Source of the DNA: Sphingopyxis sp. MSC1_008
GTDB lineage: Bacteria; Pseudomonadota; Alphaproteobacteria; Sphingomonadales; Sphingomonadaceae
Direction of reading: 5' to 3'
Length of the DNA: 64,000 nt
NCBI RefSeq assembly: GCF_023197165.1
Contig: NZ_JALPRD010000001.1
Coordinates: 124,001 to 188,000, forward strand
Shown here piece after piece: positions 1-8,190 of this stretch. The notes beneath the pieces are model-generated. The model ran no database searches and was not told where the DNA came from. It was given only the letters and a program-made list of their open reading frames with translations. A program made the position numbers and the translations under genes. Within the stretch, counting starts at the first letter, position 1; every line of letters begins with the position of its first letter.

Positions 1-1380
1 CGGCGGCGCGGCAACAGCGTCTATTTCCCCGACCAGGTCGTGCCGATGCTGCCCGAGACATTGTCCGCCGGCGTCTGCTCGCTGAAGGCGGGGCAGGACC
101 GTGCCGCGATGGCGTGCCATCTCGTCATCGACAAGCATGGCAAGGTGACGTCATGGCGCTTCACGCGCGCGCTCGTTCGGCTGCGCGCCAACATCGCCTA
201 TGAACATGCGCAGGCGGCTTATGACGCCGATGCGCCCCGCGACGAATGGGATGCCGATGTGCTCCCGACGCTCAAGAATTTGTGGGCCTGCTGGACGCTG
301 CTCGCCAAAGCGCGCGCCGCCCGCGCGCCGCTCGACCTCGACCTGCCCGAACGCCAGGTCATCCTCGACGAGGCGGGCGGCATTGCCGAAATCCGCGTCC
401 GCGACCGGCTCGATTCGATGCGGCTGATCGAGGATTATATGATCGCGGCGAACGTCGCGGCGGCAAAGGCGCTCGAGGCGAAGAAGTCGCCGGTGATGTA
501 CCGCATCCACGAGCCGCCGAGCCGTGAAAAGCTCGTCAGCCTCAAGGATTATCTCGAAACCTTCGAACGGAGCTTTGCGCTCGGGCAGGTGATCACGCCC
601 GCGGTCTTCAACCGCCTGATCGACGGCTTTTCCGAAGACGACCGGTTGCCCGAAATCATGCAGGCAATCCTGCGCAGCCAGACGCAGGCCTATTACGGTC
701 CCGCCAACGCCGGCCATTTCGGCCTCGCGCTCGGCAGCTACGCGCATTTCACTTCGCCGATCCGCCGCTACGCCGATCTGGTCGTCCACCGCGCGCTCGT
801 CGACAGCTATAAACTCGAAGTGCCCGGCAAGCCTAAGGATCTGCCCGCGCGCACCGGCCTCGGCGAAGCCGACGCCAAGGGCTTGTCGCGCATCGGCGAG
901 ACGATCAGCGCGCTCGAACGCCGCGCGATGGAGGCCGAACGCGAAACCGTCGACCGCTATGTCGCGGCCTATCTGTCGACCAAGAAGGGCGAGATCGTTC
1001 AGGCGCGCATCACCGGGGTGCAGCCCTTCGGCTTCTTCGCGACCGTCGACGGGCTGGGCGGCGACGGGCTGGTGCCGGTCTCGACGCTCGGCAACGAACG
1101 CTTCTTCTACGACGAAGCCGCGCGCAGCCTCGATAGCGAACATGGCCGCGTCAGCTTCACGACCGGCCAGCGACTCGACCTCCGGCTGATGGACGCCAAC
1201 CCGATCAGCGGCGCCTTGCGTTTCGAACTTCCCGATGCGCCCGAGGGCGGCTTCCGCAACCGCCCGCCGCGACGCGACGGGGTTAAAGGGAAGGGGACCG
1301 GGAAAGACGGAGCCGGCAAGCATATGGTCGGCAAGCGCGGGCGGCCGGCGAATATCAAACACAAGGGCAAGCGGCGCTAA
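1..1380 (+). CDS. rnr: Ribonuclease R, 3' part (5' end outside window)
   Basis: Processive 3'-5' exoribonuclease of the RNase II/RNB family, cytoplasmic, degrading structured RNA and taking part in mRNA and rRNA turnover. The frame is open from base 1, so about 459 C-terminal codons are visible and the N-terminal cold-shock domains and catalytic Asp cluster lie upstream. Visible are the late RNB domain with 'HFTSPIRRYADLVVHR' (about residues 250-265 of the visible part), an S1 RNA-binding domain (from 'GEIVQARITGVQPFGFF') and a Lys/Arg-rich tail, as is usual for RNase R rather than RNase II. It is convergent with the XRE regulator across a REP-like repeat. No internal start should be taken as the true one. 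Confidence 0.93.
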   Translation, partial: RRRGNSVYFPDQVVPMLPETLSAGVCSLKAGQDRAAMACHLVIDKHGKVTSWRFTRALVRLRANIAYEHAQAAYDADAPRDEWDADVLPTLKNLWACWTLLAKARAARAPLDLDLPERQVILDEAGGIAEIRVRDRLDSMRLIEDYMIAANVAAAKALEAKKSPVMYRIHEPPSREKLVSLKDYLETFERSFALGQVITPAVFNRLIDGFSEDDRLPEIMQAILRSQTQAYYGPANAGHFGLALGSYAHFTSPIRRYADLVVHRALVDSYKLEVPGKPKDLPARTGLGEADAKGLSRIGETISALERRAMEAERETVDRYVAAYLSTKKGEIVQARITGVQPFGFFATVDGLGGDGLVPVSTLGNERFFYDEAARSLDSEHGRVSFTTGQRLDLRLMDANPISGALRFELPDAPEGGFRNRPPRRDGVKGKGTGKDGAGKHMVGKRGRPANIKHKGKRR

Positions 1381-1390
1381 CGCATCCCTT

Positions 1391-1460
1391 CGTCATTCCC
1401 GCGAAAGCGGGAACCCAGTCTGGCGTTGCTGCGGCGTTCCCGATTTCGCGGGAATTACGA
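1391..1460. repeat. REP-like inverted repeat pair between convergent genes
   Basis: Two palindromic units face each other: 1396-1413 (TTCCCGC-GAAA-GCGGGAA, a 7-bp stem with a GAAA loop) and a degenerate inverted copy at 1436-1456. The pair lies between the stop codons of rnr and the regulator. It belongs to the same family as the repeats at 6539 and 10337, and may act as a bidirectional terminator or mRNA stabiliser. Confidence 0.75.
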
Positions 1461-1462
1461 GG

Positions 1463-2245
1463 TTATGTTGTTGCCAGCGTCTGCAACAATGCCGCGCTCT
1501 CCGCATCGGCTGGAAAGAAAGCCTCGATCGCCAGCTCGGACAGGGTGATATCGACCGGCGTTCCGAAAATGGTCACCGTCGACACAAAGCGAATTTGACC
1601 CATTGGCGTGTCGAGAATCAGCGGCACCGCAATACCATTCGCCGCGCTTCGATGATGCTCGTCTTCCACGACGGCATAGCCCGCAAGTTCCTCGCGCAGC
1701 GCGATCAGCCCGGCGTCGGCGCTCGCATCGATCTGGTGATCGAGCCGTTCGAGAAGATGCGCGCGCCATTCGCCCTGATTGACGATATGCGGCGCCAGCC
1801 CCTCGGGGTGCAGCGCGATACGGAGAACGTTAACGGGCGGTTCGAACAGGTGCGGCGCGGCAAGCCCCGCGAGGATTGCGACGGCGCTGTTCGCCGCGAC
1901 CATATTCCAATGCCGGTCGACCGCGAGCGCGGGGTAGGGCTCGTGCCCCTTCAGCACATGCTCGACGATCGCGCGCATCCCGGCCATCTCGGCGCTGTCG
2001 AGCGGCCGCTCCTGATAGTCGGGGGCATAGCCCGCCGCGAGCAGCATCGCGTTGCGCGCGCGGTGCGGCACCTCGAGGCAGTCGGCGATTCGCTGCAACA
2101 TTTGGGCGCTCGGCTTTGAGCGCCCGGTCTCGATAAAGCTCAGGTGCCGCGTCGAAATCTCGGTATCGAGCGCGAGGTCCATCTGGCTCATCCGGCGGCG
2201 GGTGCGCCATTCGCGCAATTGCTCGCCCAGCGTCGCGACTTGCAT
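1463..2245 (-). CDS. XRE-family transcriptional regulator with MmyB-like ligand-binding domain
   Basis: Predicted DNA-binding regulator of 260 aa. An HTH_31-type helix-turn-helix occupies about residues 5-70, with 'SRKPS'-like recognition region 'FIETGRSKPSAQML'. A C-terminal domain follows with the 'DRHWNMVAANSAV' motif typical of the MmyB ligand-binding fold, which is PAS-related. The start at 2245 is chosen because AAGGAG lies 6 nt upstream; an upstream ATG at 2260 would remove that spacing. The gene is divergent from a four-helix membrane protein at 2363, which is its likely target along with itself. Ligand unknown. Confidence 0.85.
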   Translation of the reverse strand: MQVATLGEQLREWRTRRRMSQMDLALDTEISTRHLSFIETGRSKPSAQMLQRIADCLEVPHRARNAMLLAAGYAPDYQERPLDSAEMAGMRAIVEHVLKGHEPYPALAVDRHWNMVAANSAVAILAGLAAPHLFEPPVNVLRIALHPEGLAPHIVNQGEWRAHLLERLDHQIDASADAGLIALREELAGYAVVEDEHHRSAANGIAVPLILDTPMGQIRFVSTVTIFGTPVDITLSELAIEAFFPADAESAALLQTLATT

Positions 2246-2293
2246 GATCGTCTCCTTCATCCGGAGAGCTATACCTCCGCCTTCCTGTTTTCC

Positions 2294-2310
2294 ATTACCT
2301 CCGGCGTAAT
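2294..2310. promoter_or_regulatory. Candidate operator between divergent regulator and membrane protein
   Basis: Inverted repeat ATTAC-N7-GTAAT in the 117-bp gap between divergent genes. A partial direct copy of its core (ACCTCCG) occurs about 25 bp to the left at 2271-2277. Position and symmetry suggest the XRE regulator's site; no experiment or second genomic copy supports it here. Confidence 0.35.
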
Positions 2311-2362
2311 CGACGCCATTCACTTTCGAGGCCAGTTTGAGGAGGTCGAAAGGAGAACCCAT

Positions 2363-2752
2363 ATGTCGATCCTCAACCTGAAGAACATCCTCGTCGCCGA
2401 CGCCATCACCTGCGGAGGCGTTTTTGCCATCGGCCTGTTCGCCGCCGCACCCGTCGGTGCGCTGCTCGGGCTGCCCGAAAATATCGTCGCGATCGGTGGC
2501 TGGATCTGCCTCGCCGCCGCGCTGCTGATGATCGTCGCCGCGCGGCAGGCGGTGCCGAATCCGGCACTGGTCAAGCTGATCGCAGTCGGCAACCTCGGCT
2601 GGGTCGCGGCGAGCTTCGCGGTGGTCGCAACCTTTGCCGCGCAGATGACCGGCCTCGGCATCGCGGTCGTCGTGGCGCAAGCCTTCGGCGTGCTTGGCTT
2701 TGCGATCATGGAATGGAAAGACGCCGCGGTGCCGCGTAGTCTGGTCGTCTAA
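2363..2752 (+). CDS. Small four-helix membrane protein (unknown function)
   Basis: 129-aa hydrophobic protein with about four transmembrane segments (roughly residues 10-32, 40-60, 68-90 and 95-115) and few charged residues. The start is supported by AGGAG at 2351-2355, 7 nt upstream. It is transcribed away from the MmyB-type regulator, an arrangement that suggests regulation by it. Its 3' end overlaps the stop codon of the convergent universal stress gene by 4 bp. I do not recognise a characterised family; a role in transport or membrane stress would be a guess. Confidence 0.7.
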   Translation: MSILNLKNILVADAITCGGVFAIGLFAAAPVGALLGLPENIVAIGGWICLAAALLMIVAARQAVPNPALVKLIAVGNLGWVAASFAVVATFAAQMTGLGIAVVVAQAFGVLGFAIMEWKDAAVPRSLVV

Positions 2753-3204
2753 CTCAGCGCATCGAGCCGGGCGATATCGATCCCGCCCGGCACCAGCATC
2801 ACCGGACAAGGAAGCGTCCCCGCATCCTGTCCGGTGAAATGCGCAACCAGCGGCCCCGGCGCGCCGCTCGCTGCCGTCGCGAGCACCAGCGCCGCGATCT
2901 CGTCGCTCGCCCCGATCACTTCGCGGACCACTTCGGCGGGCTTGCCCGACTTGATCATGATCTGCGGCGTGACATTGGCTTCCTGCACCACGGCATCGGC
3001 GGCGGCGGCCACCAGTTCCTCGGCATGCTCGCGCGCCTCGGCCTCGATCGTCGCCTGGACGCCGCCGAACGCGACGAAATCCTGTGGCGGAATAATCGCC
3101 AGCACCATCACGCCGCCGCCCGTCCGCGCCGCACGGCGCGCGGCAAAGCGCAGCGCCAGCGTCGCCTCCGGACTATTGTCGATCACCACCAGATATGTCC
3201 GCAT
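2749..3204 (-). CDS. Universal stress protein (UspA family)
   Basis: 151-aa cytoplasmic Usp fold protein. It opens with the usual beta strand '[19 protein letters not shown]', has a mid-protein '[14 protein letters not shown]' segment, and ends with '[10 protein letters not shown]', the canonical last strand. The ATP-binding signature G-2x-G-9x-G(S/T) is not clear: the equivalent stretch reads '[19 protein letters not shown]', so nucleotide binding is uncertain. The start at 3204 gives a normal family length; a longer reading upstream adds a non-homologous tail. Likely a monocistronic stress gene. Confidence 0.85.
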   Translation of the reverse strand: MRTYLVVIDNSPEATLALRFAARRAARTGGGVMVLAIIPPQDFVAFGGVQATIEAEAREHAEELVAAAADAVVQEANVTPQIMIKSGKPAEVVREVIGASDEIAALVLATAASGAPGPLVAHFTGQDAGTLPCPVMLVPGGIDIARLDALS

Positions 3205-3377
3205 CACCCCGACCCCTCGTGTTTTTGCTTGGGGTAAAGAGTGCGTCACATTCGTATGAAACGCAAGTTGGCCCGCTAGACCTTGACCGACGCAGGGCTT
3301 ATGGCGAGGAACAAACCGTAGCGGCAGGCGACGCCTGCGAGACTGACGCCCAAGGTTCAAGAGGGACACGCCTAACC

Positions 3378-4667
3378 ATGCCAATCGAACTGAAAATGCC
3401 CGCCCTCTCGCCGACGATGGAGGAAGGCACCCTTGCCAAATGGCTGGTCAAGGAAGGCGACACGGTCAAATCGGGCGACCTGCTCGCCGAAATCGAAACC
3501 GACAAGGCGACGATGGAGTTCGAGGCGATCGACGAAGGCGTCGTCAGCCAGATTCTCGTCGCCGAAGGCACCGACAATGTGAAGGTCGGCACCGTCATCG
3601 CGGTGATCGCGGGCGAGGGCGAAGACGCATCGAGTGCGAAGGCGGCTCCGGCCCCGGCGCCTGCTCCCACAGCGGAACCGAAGGCCGAAGCGCCAGCGCC
3701 CGCCGCTGCGCCTGCGCCGACTCCCGCGCCGGCACCGGCACCGGCAGCCGCCGCTCCCGTCGCATCGGGCGACCGCATCAAGGCCAGCCCGCTCGCCAAG
3801 CGCCTCGCGGCCGAACGCGGAATCGACCTCTCGACCGTCACGGGCACCGGCCCCGGCGGCCGCATCGTCAAGGACGACCTCGACGGCGCATCGGCCGGAG
3901 CGCCCGCAGCACCCGCTGCTGCGCCGAGCGCGGCCGCTGCCGCTCCGGCAGCCGCGGGTTCCATCCCCGATTTCGGCATCCCGCACGAGGACGAAAAGCT
4001 GTCGGGCATGCGCAAGACGATCGCGCGCCGCTTGACCGAGTCGATGCAGCAATCGCCACACATCTACCTCACCGTCGACATCCGCCTCGACGCGCTGCTC
4101 AAGCTGCGCGGCGAGCTCAACGCCAGCCTCGAAAGCCGCGGCGTCAAGCTCAGCGTCAACGACATGCTGATCAAGGCGCTCGCGGTCGCGCTCGAACGCG
4201 TGCCCGCGTGCAACGTCAGCTTCGGCGGCGATGTGATGCGCCAGTACAAGCGCGCCGACATCTCGGTCGCGGTCAGCATCCCGGGCGGCCTGATCACCCC
4301 GATCATCACCGACGCCGGCGGCAAGTCGATGTCGAAAATCTCGACCGAAATGTCCGAGCTCGCGGCGAAGGCGAAGGAAGGCAAGCTCCAGCCCAGTGAA
4401 TATCAGGGCGGCACCGCCTCTATCTCGAACATGGGCATGATGGGGATCAAGCAGTTCACCGCGGTGATCAACCCGCCGCAGGGCATGATCATGGCGATCG
4501 GCGCGGGCGAGAAGCGGCCCTATATCGTCGACGACGCGCTCGCGATCGCCACCGTGATGTCGGCGACGGGCAGCTTCGACCATCGCGCGATCGACGGGGC
4601 GGATGGCGCGCTCTTGATGAAGACCTTCAAGGAACTGGTGGAGAACCCGCTGGGGCTGGTGGCGTAA
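3378..4667 (+). CDS. pdhC: Pyruvate dehydrogenase complex E2, dihydrolipoamide acetyltransferase
   Basis: Core subunit of the pyruvate dehydrogenase complex, 429 aa. It transfers acetyl groups from E1 to CoA through a swinging lipoyl arm. There is one N-terminal lipoyl domain (about 1-80, lipoylated Lys43 in 'ETDKATME'). A long Ala/Pro linker follows, then a peripheral subunit-binding domain (about 130-165) that docks E3/E1. The C-terminal acyltransferase domain carries the catalytic 'SFDHRAIDG' (His402, Asp406). E1 genes are not adjacent: E3 (lpd) follows after an inserted DUF559 gene. LipA, which makes the cofactor, lies at 44900. The start is fixed by homology ('[14 protein letters not shown]'); the SD-like GAGGGA lies rather far upstream. 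Confidence 0.95.
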   Translation: MPIELKMPALSPTMEEGTLAKWLVKEGDTVKSGDLLAEIETDKATMEFEAIDEGVVSQILVAEGTDNVKVGTVIAVIAGEGEDASSAKAAPAPAPAPTAEPKAEAPAPAAAPAPTPAPAPAPAAAAPVASGDRIKASPLAKRLAAERGIDLSTVTGTGPGGRIVKDDLDGASAGAPAAPAAAPSAAAAAPAAAGSIPDFGIPHEDEKLSGMRKTIARRLTESMQQSPHIYLTVDIRLDALLKLRGELNASLESRGVKLSVNDMLIKALAVALERVPACNVSFGGDVMRQYKRADISVAVSIPGGLITPIITDAGGKSMSKISTEMSELAAKAKEGKLQPSEYQGGTASISNMGMMGIKQFTAVINPPQGMIMAIGAGEKRPYIVDDALAIATVMSATGSFDHRAIDGADGALLMKTFKELVENPLGLVA

Positions 4668-4668
4668 A

Positions 4669-5133
4669 ATGCCGAACGCGTCCCATAGCCCCTCTCCCCT
4701 TGCGGGAGAGGGGTTGGGGAGAGGGGGGCGGCCCGTCGCACTCGCCCGGGCAAAGCGCATGCGATCGGAACCCACCGAGGCCGAACGGGCGCTCTGGCAA
4801 CTTCTCCGGGCCAAGCGGTTCGTCGGCTACAAATTCAAGCGCCAGGTTCCCATCGACCGCTACATCGTCGACTTCGTCTGTTTTGCAAATCGTCTGATCA
4901 TCGAGGCGGACGGGTCCCAGCATGCAGAAAGCGACTATGATGCGGACCGCGACGCTTACCTTACAGGGCAAGGCTTTCGCGTCCTCCGCTTCTGGAACAA
5001 TGATATTCTGACAAGTACTGAGGGCGTAAGCGAAGCCATCTGGGCGGCGCTTCGGGACGAAGCGTCCACCCCCTCTCCCCAACCCCTCTCCCGCAAGGGG
5101 AGAGGGGCTTTAGAAGGAGCCCATAATGGCTGA
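4669..5133 (+). CDS. DUF559 endonuclease-like protein inside inverted repeats
   Basis: 154-aa reading frame whose core (about residues 30-132) is a DUF559 domain, a restriction-endonuclease-like fold related to Vsr. Visible features are 'TEAERALWQLLRAKR', 'KFKRQVPI', 'YIVDFVC', 'LIIEADGSQH' (Asp/Glu/Gln/His active-site-like cluster) and 'GFRVLRFWNNDIL'. The first and last 20 or so residues are encoded by the flanking 40-bp inverted repeats. ATG4759, at the start of the conserved part, is therefore an alternative start. The frame begins 1 bp after the pdhC stop and overlaps the lpd start by 8 bp, so it sits inside a core operon. The biological role of DUF559 proteins is unknown; DNA cleavage is inferred from fold. 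Confidence 0.8.
   Translation: MPNASHSPSPLAGEGLGRGGRPVALARAKRMRSEPTEAERALWQLLRAKRFVGYKFKRQVPIDRYIVDFVCFANRLIIEADGSQHAESDYDADRDAYLTGQGFRVLRFWNNDILTSTEGVSEAIWAALRDEASTPSPQPLSRKGRGALEGAHNG
4688..4727 (+). repeat. Left arm of perfect 40-bp inverted repeat
   Basis: This 40-bp sequence is itself built of C-rich/G-rich palindromic blocks (CCCCTCTCCCC...GGGGAGAGGGG) and is the exact reverse complement of 5069-5108. It starts 20 bp after the pdhC stop codon and is translated as 'SPLAGEGLGRGG' in the DUF559 frame, a peptide widely seen where this repeat family overlaps genes. Confidence 0.93.
5069..5108 (-). repeat. Right arm of perfect 40-bp inverted repeat
   Basis: Exact reverse complement of 4688-4727 over all 40 bases. 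It ends 4 bp before the GAAGGAG ribosome binding site of lpd (5113-5119), so the repeat could fold in the mRNA just upstream of lpd. Pairing with the left arm could also form a long stem around the DUF559 gene. Confidence 0.93.
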
Positions 5134-6523
5134 CACCAACTACGACCTCATCGTCCTCGGCTCAGGCCCCGGCGGCTATGTCGCGGCGATCCGCGCGGCC
5201 CAATTGGGTCTGAAAACAGCGATCGTCGAGCGCGAGAATCTCGGCGGCATCTGCCTCAACTGGGGCTGCATTCCGACCAAGGCGCTGCTGCGCTCGGCCG
5301 AAATCTATCATTATATGCAGCATGCCGGTGATTATGGTCTGATCGCGCAGCAGATCAGCGCCGATATCGACGCGGTGGTGAAGCGCAGCCGCGGGGTCGC
5401 AAAGCAGCTCAGCCAAGGCGTCGCCTTCCTGATGAAGAAGCACAAGATCACCGTCCATATGGGCGAGGGCAAGCTGACCGCGCCGGGCAAGCTGGAAGTG
5501 AAGGGCGAGAAGGGGACCGAGACCCTCACCGCGAAGAACATCATCGTCGCGACCGGCGCGCGCGCCCGCGACCTGCCGTTCGCGCCCGCCGATGGCAAGC
5601 GCATCTGGACCTATCGCCACGCGCTCGTCCCGCCCGAAATGCCGAAGAAGCTGCTCGTCATCGGATCGGGCGCGATCGGGATCGAGTTCGCAAGCTTCTA
5701 CAGCGACATGGGCGCCGAAGTGACCGTCGTCGAAATGCTCGACCGTCTCGTCCCCGTCGAGGATGCCGACGTGTCGGCATTCCTCGAAAAGGCGCTCAAG
5801 AAACAGGGCATGACGATCTTCACCGGCGCCGGCGTCGAGGAACTCAAAGCCACCGCAACCGGCGTCACCGCCAAGATCAAGACCAAGGACGGCAAGACCG
5901 AAAGCGCCGAATTCAGCCACGCCATCGTCGCGATCGGCATCGTCCCGAACACCGAGAATATCGGGCTCGAAGCATTGGGCGTGAAGACGACTAAGGGCCA
6001 TATCGACACCGACGCGATGTGCCGCACCAACGTCCCCGGCATCTGGGCGATCGGCGACGTCACCGCGCCGCCGTGGCTCGCGCACAAGGCGATGCACGAA
6101 TCGGTGATTTCGGTCGAGGCGATTGCCGGCAACCACCCGCACGCGATGGACCCGCGCAACATCCCCGGCTGCACCTATTGCCGCCCGCAGATCGCCAGTG
6201 TCGGGCTGACCGAAGCGAAGGCGAAGGAACTCGGCTACGAGGTCAAGGCGGGCACCTTCCCCTTCATCGGCAACGGCAAGGCGATCGCCTTGGGCGAGTC
6301 CGAGGGCTTCACCAAGACCGTGTTCGACGCGAAGACCGGCGAGCTGCTTGGCGCGCATATGATCGGCGCCGAGGTCACCGAACTCATTCAGGGCTATACG
6401 ATCGGCAAGACCGCCGAGCTGGTCGAGGATGACTTCATCGGCACCGTCTTCCCGCATCCCACGCTCAGCGAAACGATGCACGAGGGCGTGCTCGCGGCGT
6501 TCGGGCGTCCGCTGCACATTTGA
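5126..6523 (+). CDS. lpdA: Dihydrolipoyl dehydrogenase (E3)
   Basis: FAD flavoprotein of 465 aa that reoxidises dihydrolipoamide with NAD+ for the 2-oxoacid dehydrogenase complexes. Visible features are the FAD-binding 'GSGPGGYVAAIRAAQLG' (12-28), the redox-active disulfide 'GGICLNWGCIPTK' (Cys43/Cys48), the NAD-binding 'VIGSGAIGIEFASFY' (about 175-190), a second FAD motif 'IWAIGDV' and the C-terminal 'HPTLSE' base (His444, Glu449). The strong GAAGGAG at 5113-5119 fixes the start. With pdhC upstream this is probably the PDH-dedicated E3 copy. Confidence 0.95.
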   Translation: MADTNYDLIVLGSGPGGYVAAIRAAQLGLKTAIVERENLGGICLNWGCIPTKALLRSAEIYHYMQHAGDYGLIAQQISADIDAVVKRSRGVAKQLSQGVAFLMKKHKITVHMGEGKLTAPGKLEVKGEKGTETLTAKNIIVATGARARDLPFAPADGKRIWTYRHALVPPEMPKKLLVIGSGAIGIEFASFYSDMGAEVTVVEMLDRLVPVEDADVSAFLEKALKKQGMTIFTGAGVEELKATATGVTAKIKTKDGKTESAEFSHAIVAIGIVPNTENIGLEALGVKTTKGHIDTDAMCRTNVPGIWAIGDVTAPPWLAHKAMHESVISVEAIAGNHPHAMDPRNIPGCTYCRPQIASVGLTEAKAKELGYEVKAGTFPFIGNGKAIALGESEGFTKTVFDAKTGELLGAHMIGAEVTELIQGYTIGKTAELVEDDFIGTVFPHPTLSETMHEGVLAAFGRPLHI

Positions 6524-6538
6524 ACTCACAACATTCTC

Positions 6539-6610
6539 GTCACCCCCGCGAAGGCGGGGGTCCCGCTTTGCCGTCACAAGGAAGCGGGATTCCCGCCTTC
6601 GCGGGAATGA
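6539..6610. repeat. REP-like inverted repeat pair
   Basis: Two palindromes, CCCCCGCGAAGGCGGGGG at 6543-6560 and TTCCCGCCTTCGCGGGAA at 6590-6607, in opposite orientation around a short spacer. Their outer flanks (GTC.../...TGA) and inner CCCGCTT/AAGCGGG blocks also pair. The element sits between lpd and the PAP2 gene and ends 2 bp before the latter's ribosome binding site. Confidence 0.8.
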
Positions 6611-6623
6611 TGAAGGAGGAATT

Positions 6624-7259
6624 GTGAGCGCCGAATCCTATCGCTTTCTCGCCATAGCAACCGCGCTCCTTTTCGCCGTCATCCTCCTCGGCCTCGCGGT
6701 CGGCGCGGGCTGGACCGAGGTCGCCGACTGGCAAATCTCGCACAGCCTCGCGATCCGCGTCGACGAACGCGACCCCGCCTTCATATCCTTCATGCAAGGT
6801 GCGAGCTGGATCGGCGGCGGCACCCCGCGCTGGATCATCGTGATCCTGCTCTGCACGCTCGTCTGGCACTGGTGCGGCCCGCGCTGCGCCGTCACGCTCG
6901 GCGGCGCGTCGCTGCTCTCGAACCTTGCCTCCAGCCTGATGAAGCTCGGCTTCGGCCGCGCGCGCCCCGACCTGATCGATCATCTCGACCATCAGACGAG
7001 CTATTCCTACCCCAGCGGCCACGCGACGAGCGCCGCGACCGTCTACCTGCTCCTCGCCTGGCTCGCCCCGCCGCGCTGGCGCCCCTATGCCTGGACGCTC
7101 GCGGCGGCGATGATCATCCTCAACGGCTTCTCGCGCATCATGCTCGGCGTCCATTGGGCGAGCGACATCGCCGGCGGCACGATGCTCGGTGCCGCCTTCG
7201 CATTGCTCGGGGCCTGGTGGGTCGGGCTTTCCACTCGACAGCCGCGCGCCAGCGGTTAA
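6624..7259 (+). CDS. PAP2-family membrane phosphatase
   Basis: 211-aa integral membrane phosphatase of the PAP2/acid phosphatase superfamily, likely acting on lipid pyrophosphates or phosphatidic acid in the periplasmic leaflet. The three signature motifs are present: 'KLGFGRARPD' (KX6RP), 'SYPSGHATSA' (PSGH, catalytic His) and 'SRIMLGVHWASD' (SRX5HX3D). Five to six hydrophobic segments surround them. The GTG start at 6624 is chosen for AAGGAGG at 6613-6619; a longer reading would translate the REP-like repeat. Undecaprenyl-pyrophosphate phosphatase is one possible role, not distinguishable here. Confidence 0.88.
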   Translation: MSAESYRFLAIATALLFAVILLGLAVGAGWTEVADWQISHSLAIRVDERDPAFISFMQGASWIGGGTPRWIIVILLCTLVWHWCGPRCAVTLGGASLLSNLASSLMKLGFGRARPDLIDHLDHQTSYSYPSGHATSAATVYLLLAWLAPPRWRPYAWTLAAAMIILNGFSRIMLGVHWASDIAGGTMLGAAFALLGAWWVGLSTRQPRASG

Positions 7260-7269
7260 CGTCGCGTCC

Positions 7270-8190
7270 ATGGCGCAAGGCACTCACGATTTCATCCCCG
7301 ACCCGCGCAACGACGCGATCCTCATCAACGTCAATGGCGACCTCGTGCCGCGCGCGCAGGCGAGCGTGTCGGTGTTCGACAGCGGCTTCATGCTCGGCGA
7401 CGGCGTGTGGGAGGGGATTCGCGTCCACAAGGGGCGCATGGCATTCCTCGACCAGCATCTCGATCGCTTATGGGAAGGCGCAAAGGCGATCGCGATGGAC
7501 ATCGGGATTTCGCGAGCGGAACTCGAAGCGCGCCTCTATGCGACGATCGATGCCAACGGCATGGAGGCGTGCCACATCCGCCTGATGGTCACGCGCGGCA
7601 TCCGCTCGACCCCCTATCAGGACCCGCGCGTCGTCATCTCGCCCGCGACGATCGTCATCATCGCCGAATATAAGGACCCGCTGCCCGCGACGGTCGAAAA
7701 GGGCCTATCGCTGTTCACCGTCCACGTCCGCCGCGGCGACCCCGCGGTACAGGACCCCAAGCTGAACTCGCACTCGAAACTCAACTGCATCACCGCCTGC
7801 ATCCAGGCGGCGCAGGCCGGCGCCGACGAGGCGCTGATGCTCGACCCGCACGGCTTCGTCGCGACGTGTAACTCGACCCATTTCTTCATCGTGCGCAAAG
7901 GCGAGGTGTGGACGTCGAGCGGCGACTATTGCCTCGGCGGCATTACCCGCAGCAACGTCATCGGGCTATGCCGCGAGAATGACATTCCGGTCTATGAGAA
8001 GAATTTCTCGCTCACCGACGTTTACGGCGCCGACGAGGCGTTCGTCACCGGCACCTTCGCGGGTGTCGTCCCCGCGCACACGATCGACGGGCGCGTGCTG
8101 ACCGAGGGCAGAGGGCCGATGGTTGCGCGGTTGCAGACCATCTACAAAGCGCTCATCGAACGCGACATCGCGGGGCGCTCGCGGCCGTGA
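7270..8190 (+). CDS. Class IV (branched-chain/D-amino acid type) aminotransferase with altered PLP pocket
   Basis: 306-aa PLP enzyme of fold type IV (IlvE/DAAT/PabC relatives). The N-terminal 'SVFDSGFMLGDGVWEGIRV' (about 34-52) and C-terminal 'GITRSNVIGLC' regions are typical. The Schiff-base lysine should be Lys164 or Lys170 in 'DPKLNSHSKLNC'. In IlvE a Glu contacting the pyridine N of PLP lies in 'SEGAGEN'; here the aligned stretch is 'ATCNSTH' (197-203), so that Glu appears to be Thr199. This suggests a distinct subfamily with modified chemistry. The gene is translationally coupled (GTGA overlap) to a sulfotransferase-like gene. The substrate is unknown, and the automatic name 'branched-chain aminotransferase' should be doubted. 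Confidence 0.85.
   Translation: MAQGTHDFIPDPRNDAILINVNGDLVPRAQASVSVFDSGFMLGDGVWEGIRVHKGRMAFLDQHLDRLWEGAKAIAMDIGISRAELEARLYATIDANGMEACHIRLMVTRGIRSTPYQDPRVVISPATIVIIAEYKDPLPATVEKGLSLFTVHVRRGDPAVQDPKLNSHSKLNCITACIQAAQAGADEALMLDPHGFVATCNSTHFFIVRKGEVWTSSGDYCLGGITRSNVIGLCRENDIPVYEKNFSLTDVYGADEAFVTGTFAGVVPAHTIDGRVLTEGRGPMVARLQTIYKALIERDIAGRSRP

Larger units (their letters stand above)
4688..5108. mobile_element. Candidate non-canonical mobile unit: DUF559 gene between 40-bp inverted repeats
   Basis: A 421-bp unit bounded by identical 40-bp inverted repeats carries only the DUF559 gene and separates pdhC from lpd, which are functionally linked. No target-site duplication is obvious (TCCCATA on the left, TTTAGAA on the right). 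The layout resembles a RAYT/REPIN or minimal transposon arrangement with a nuclease in place of a transposase. Mobility is an inference. Confidence 0.4.

Noticed and set aside
151-1362. 403-codon open frame antisense to rnr
   Set aside because: Complement of a strongly coding GC-rich gene; composition is a mirror of RNase R codons and it has no recognisable domain.
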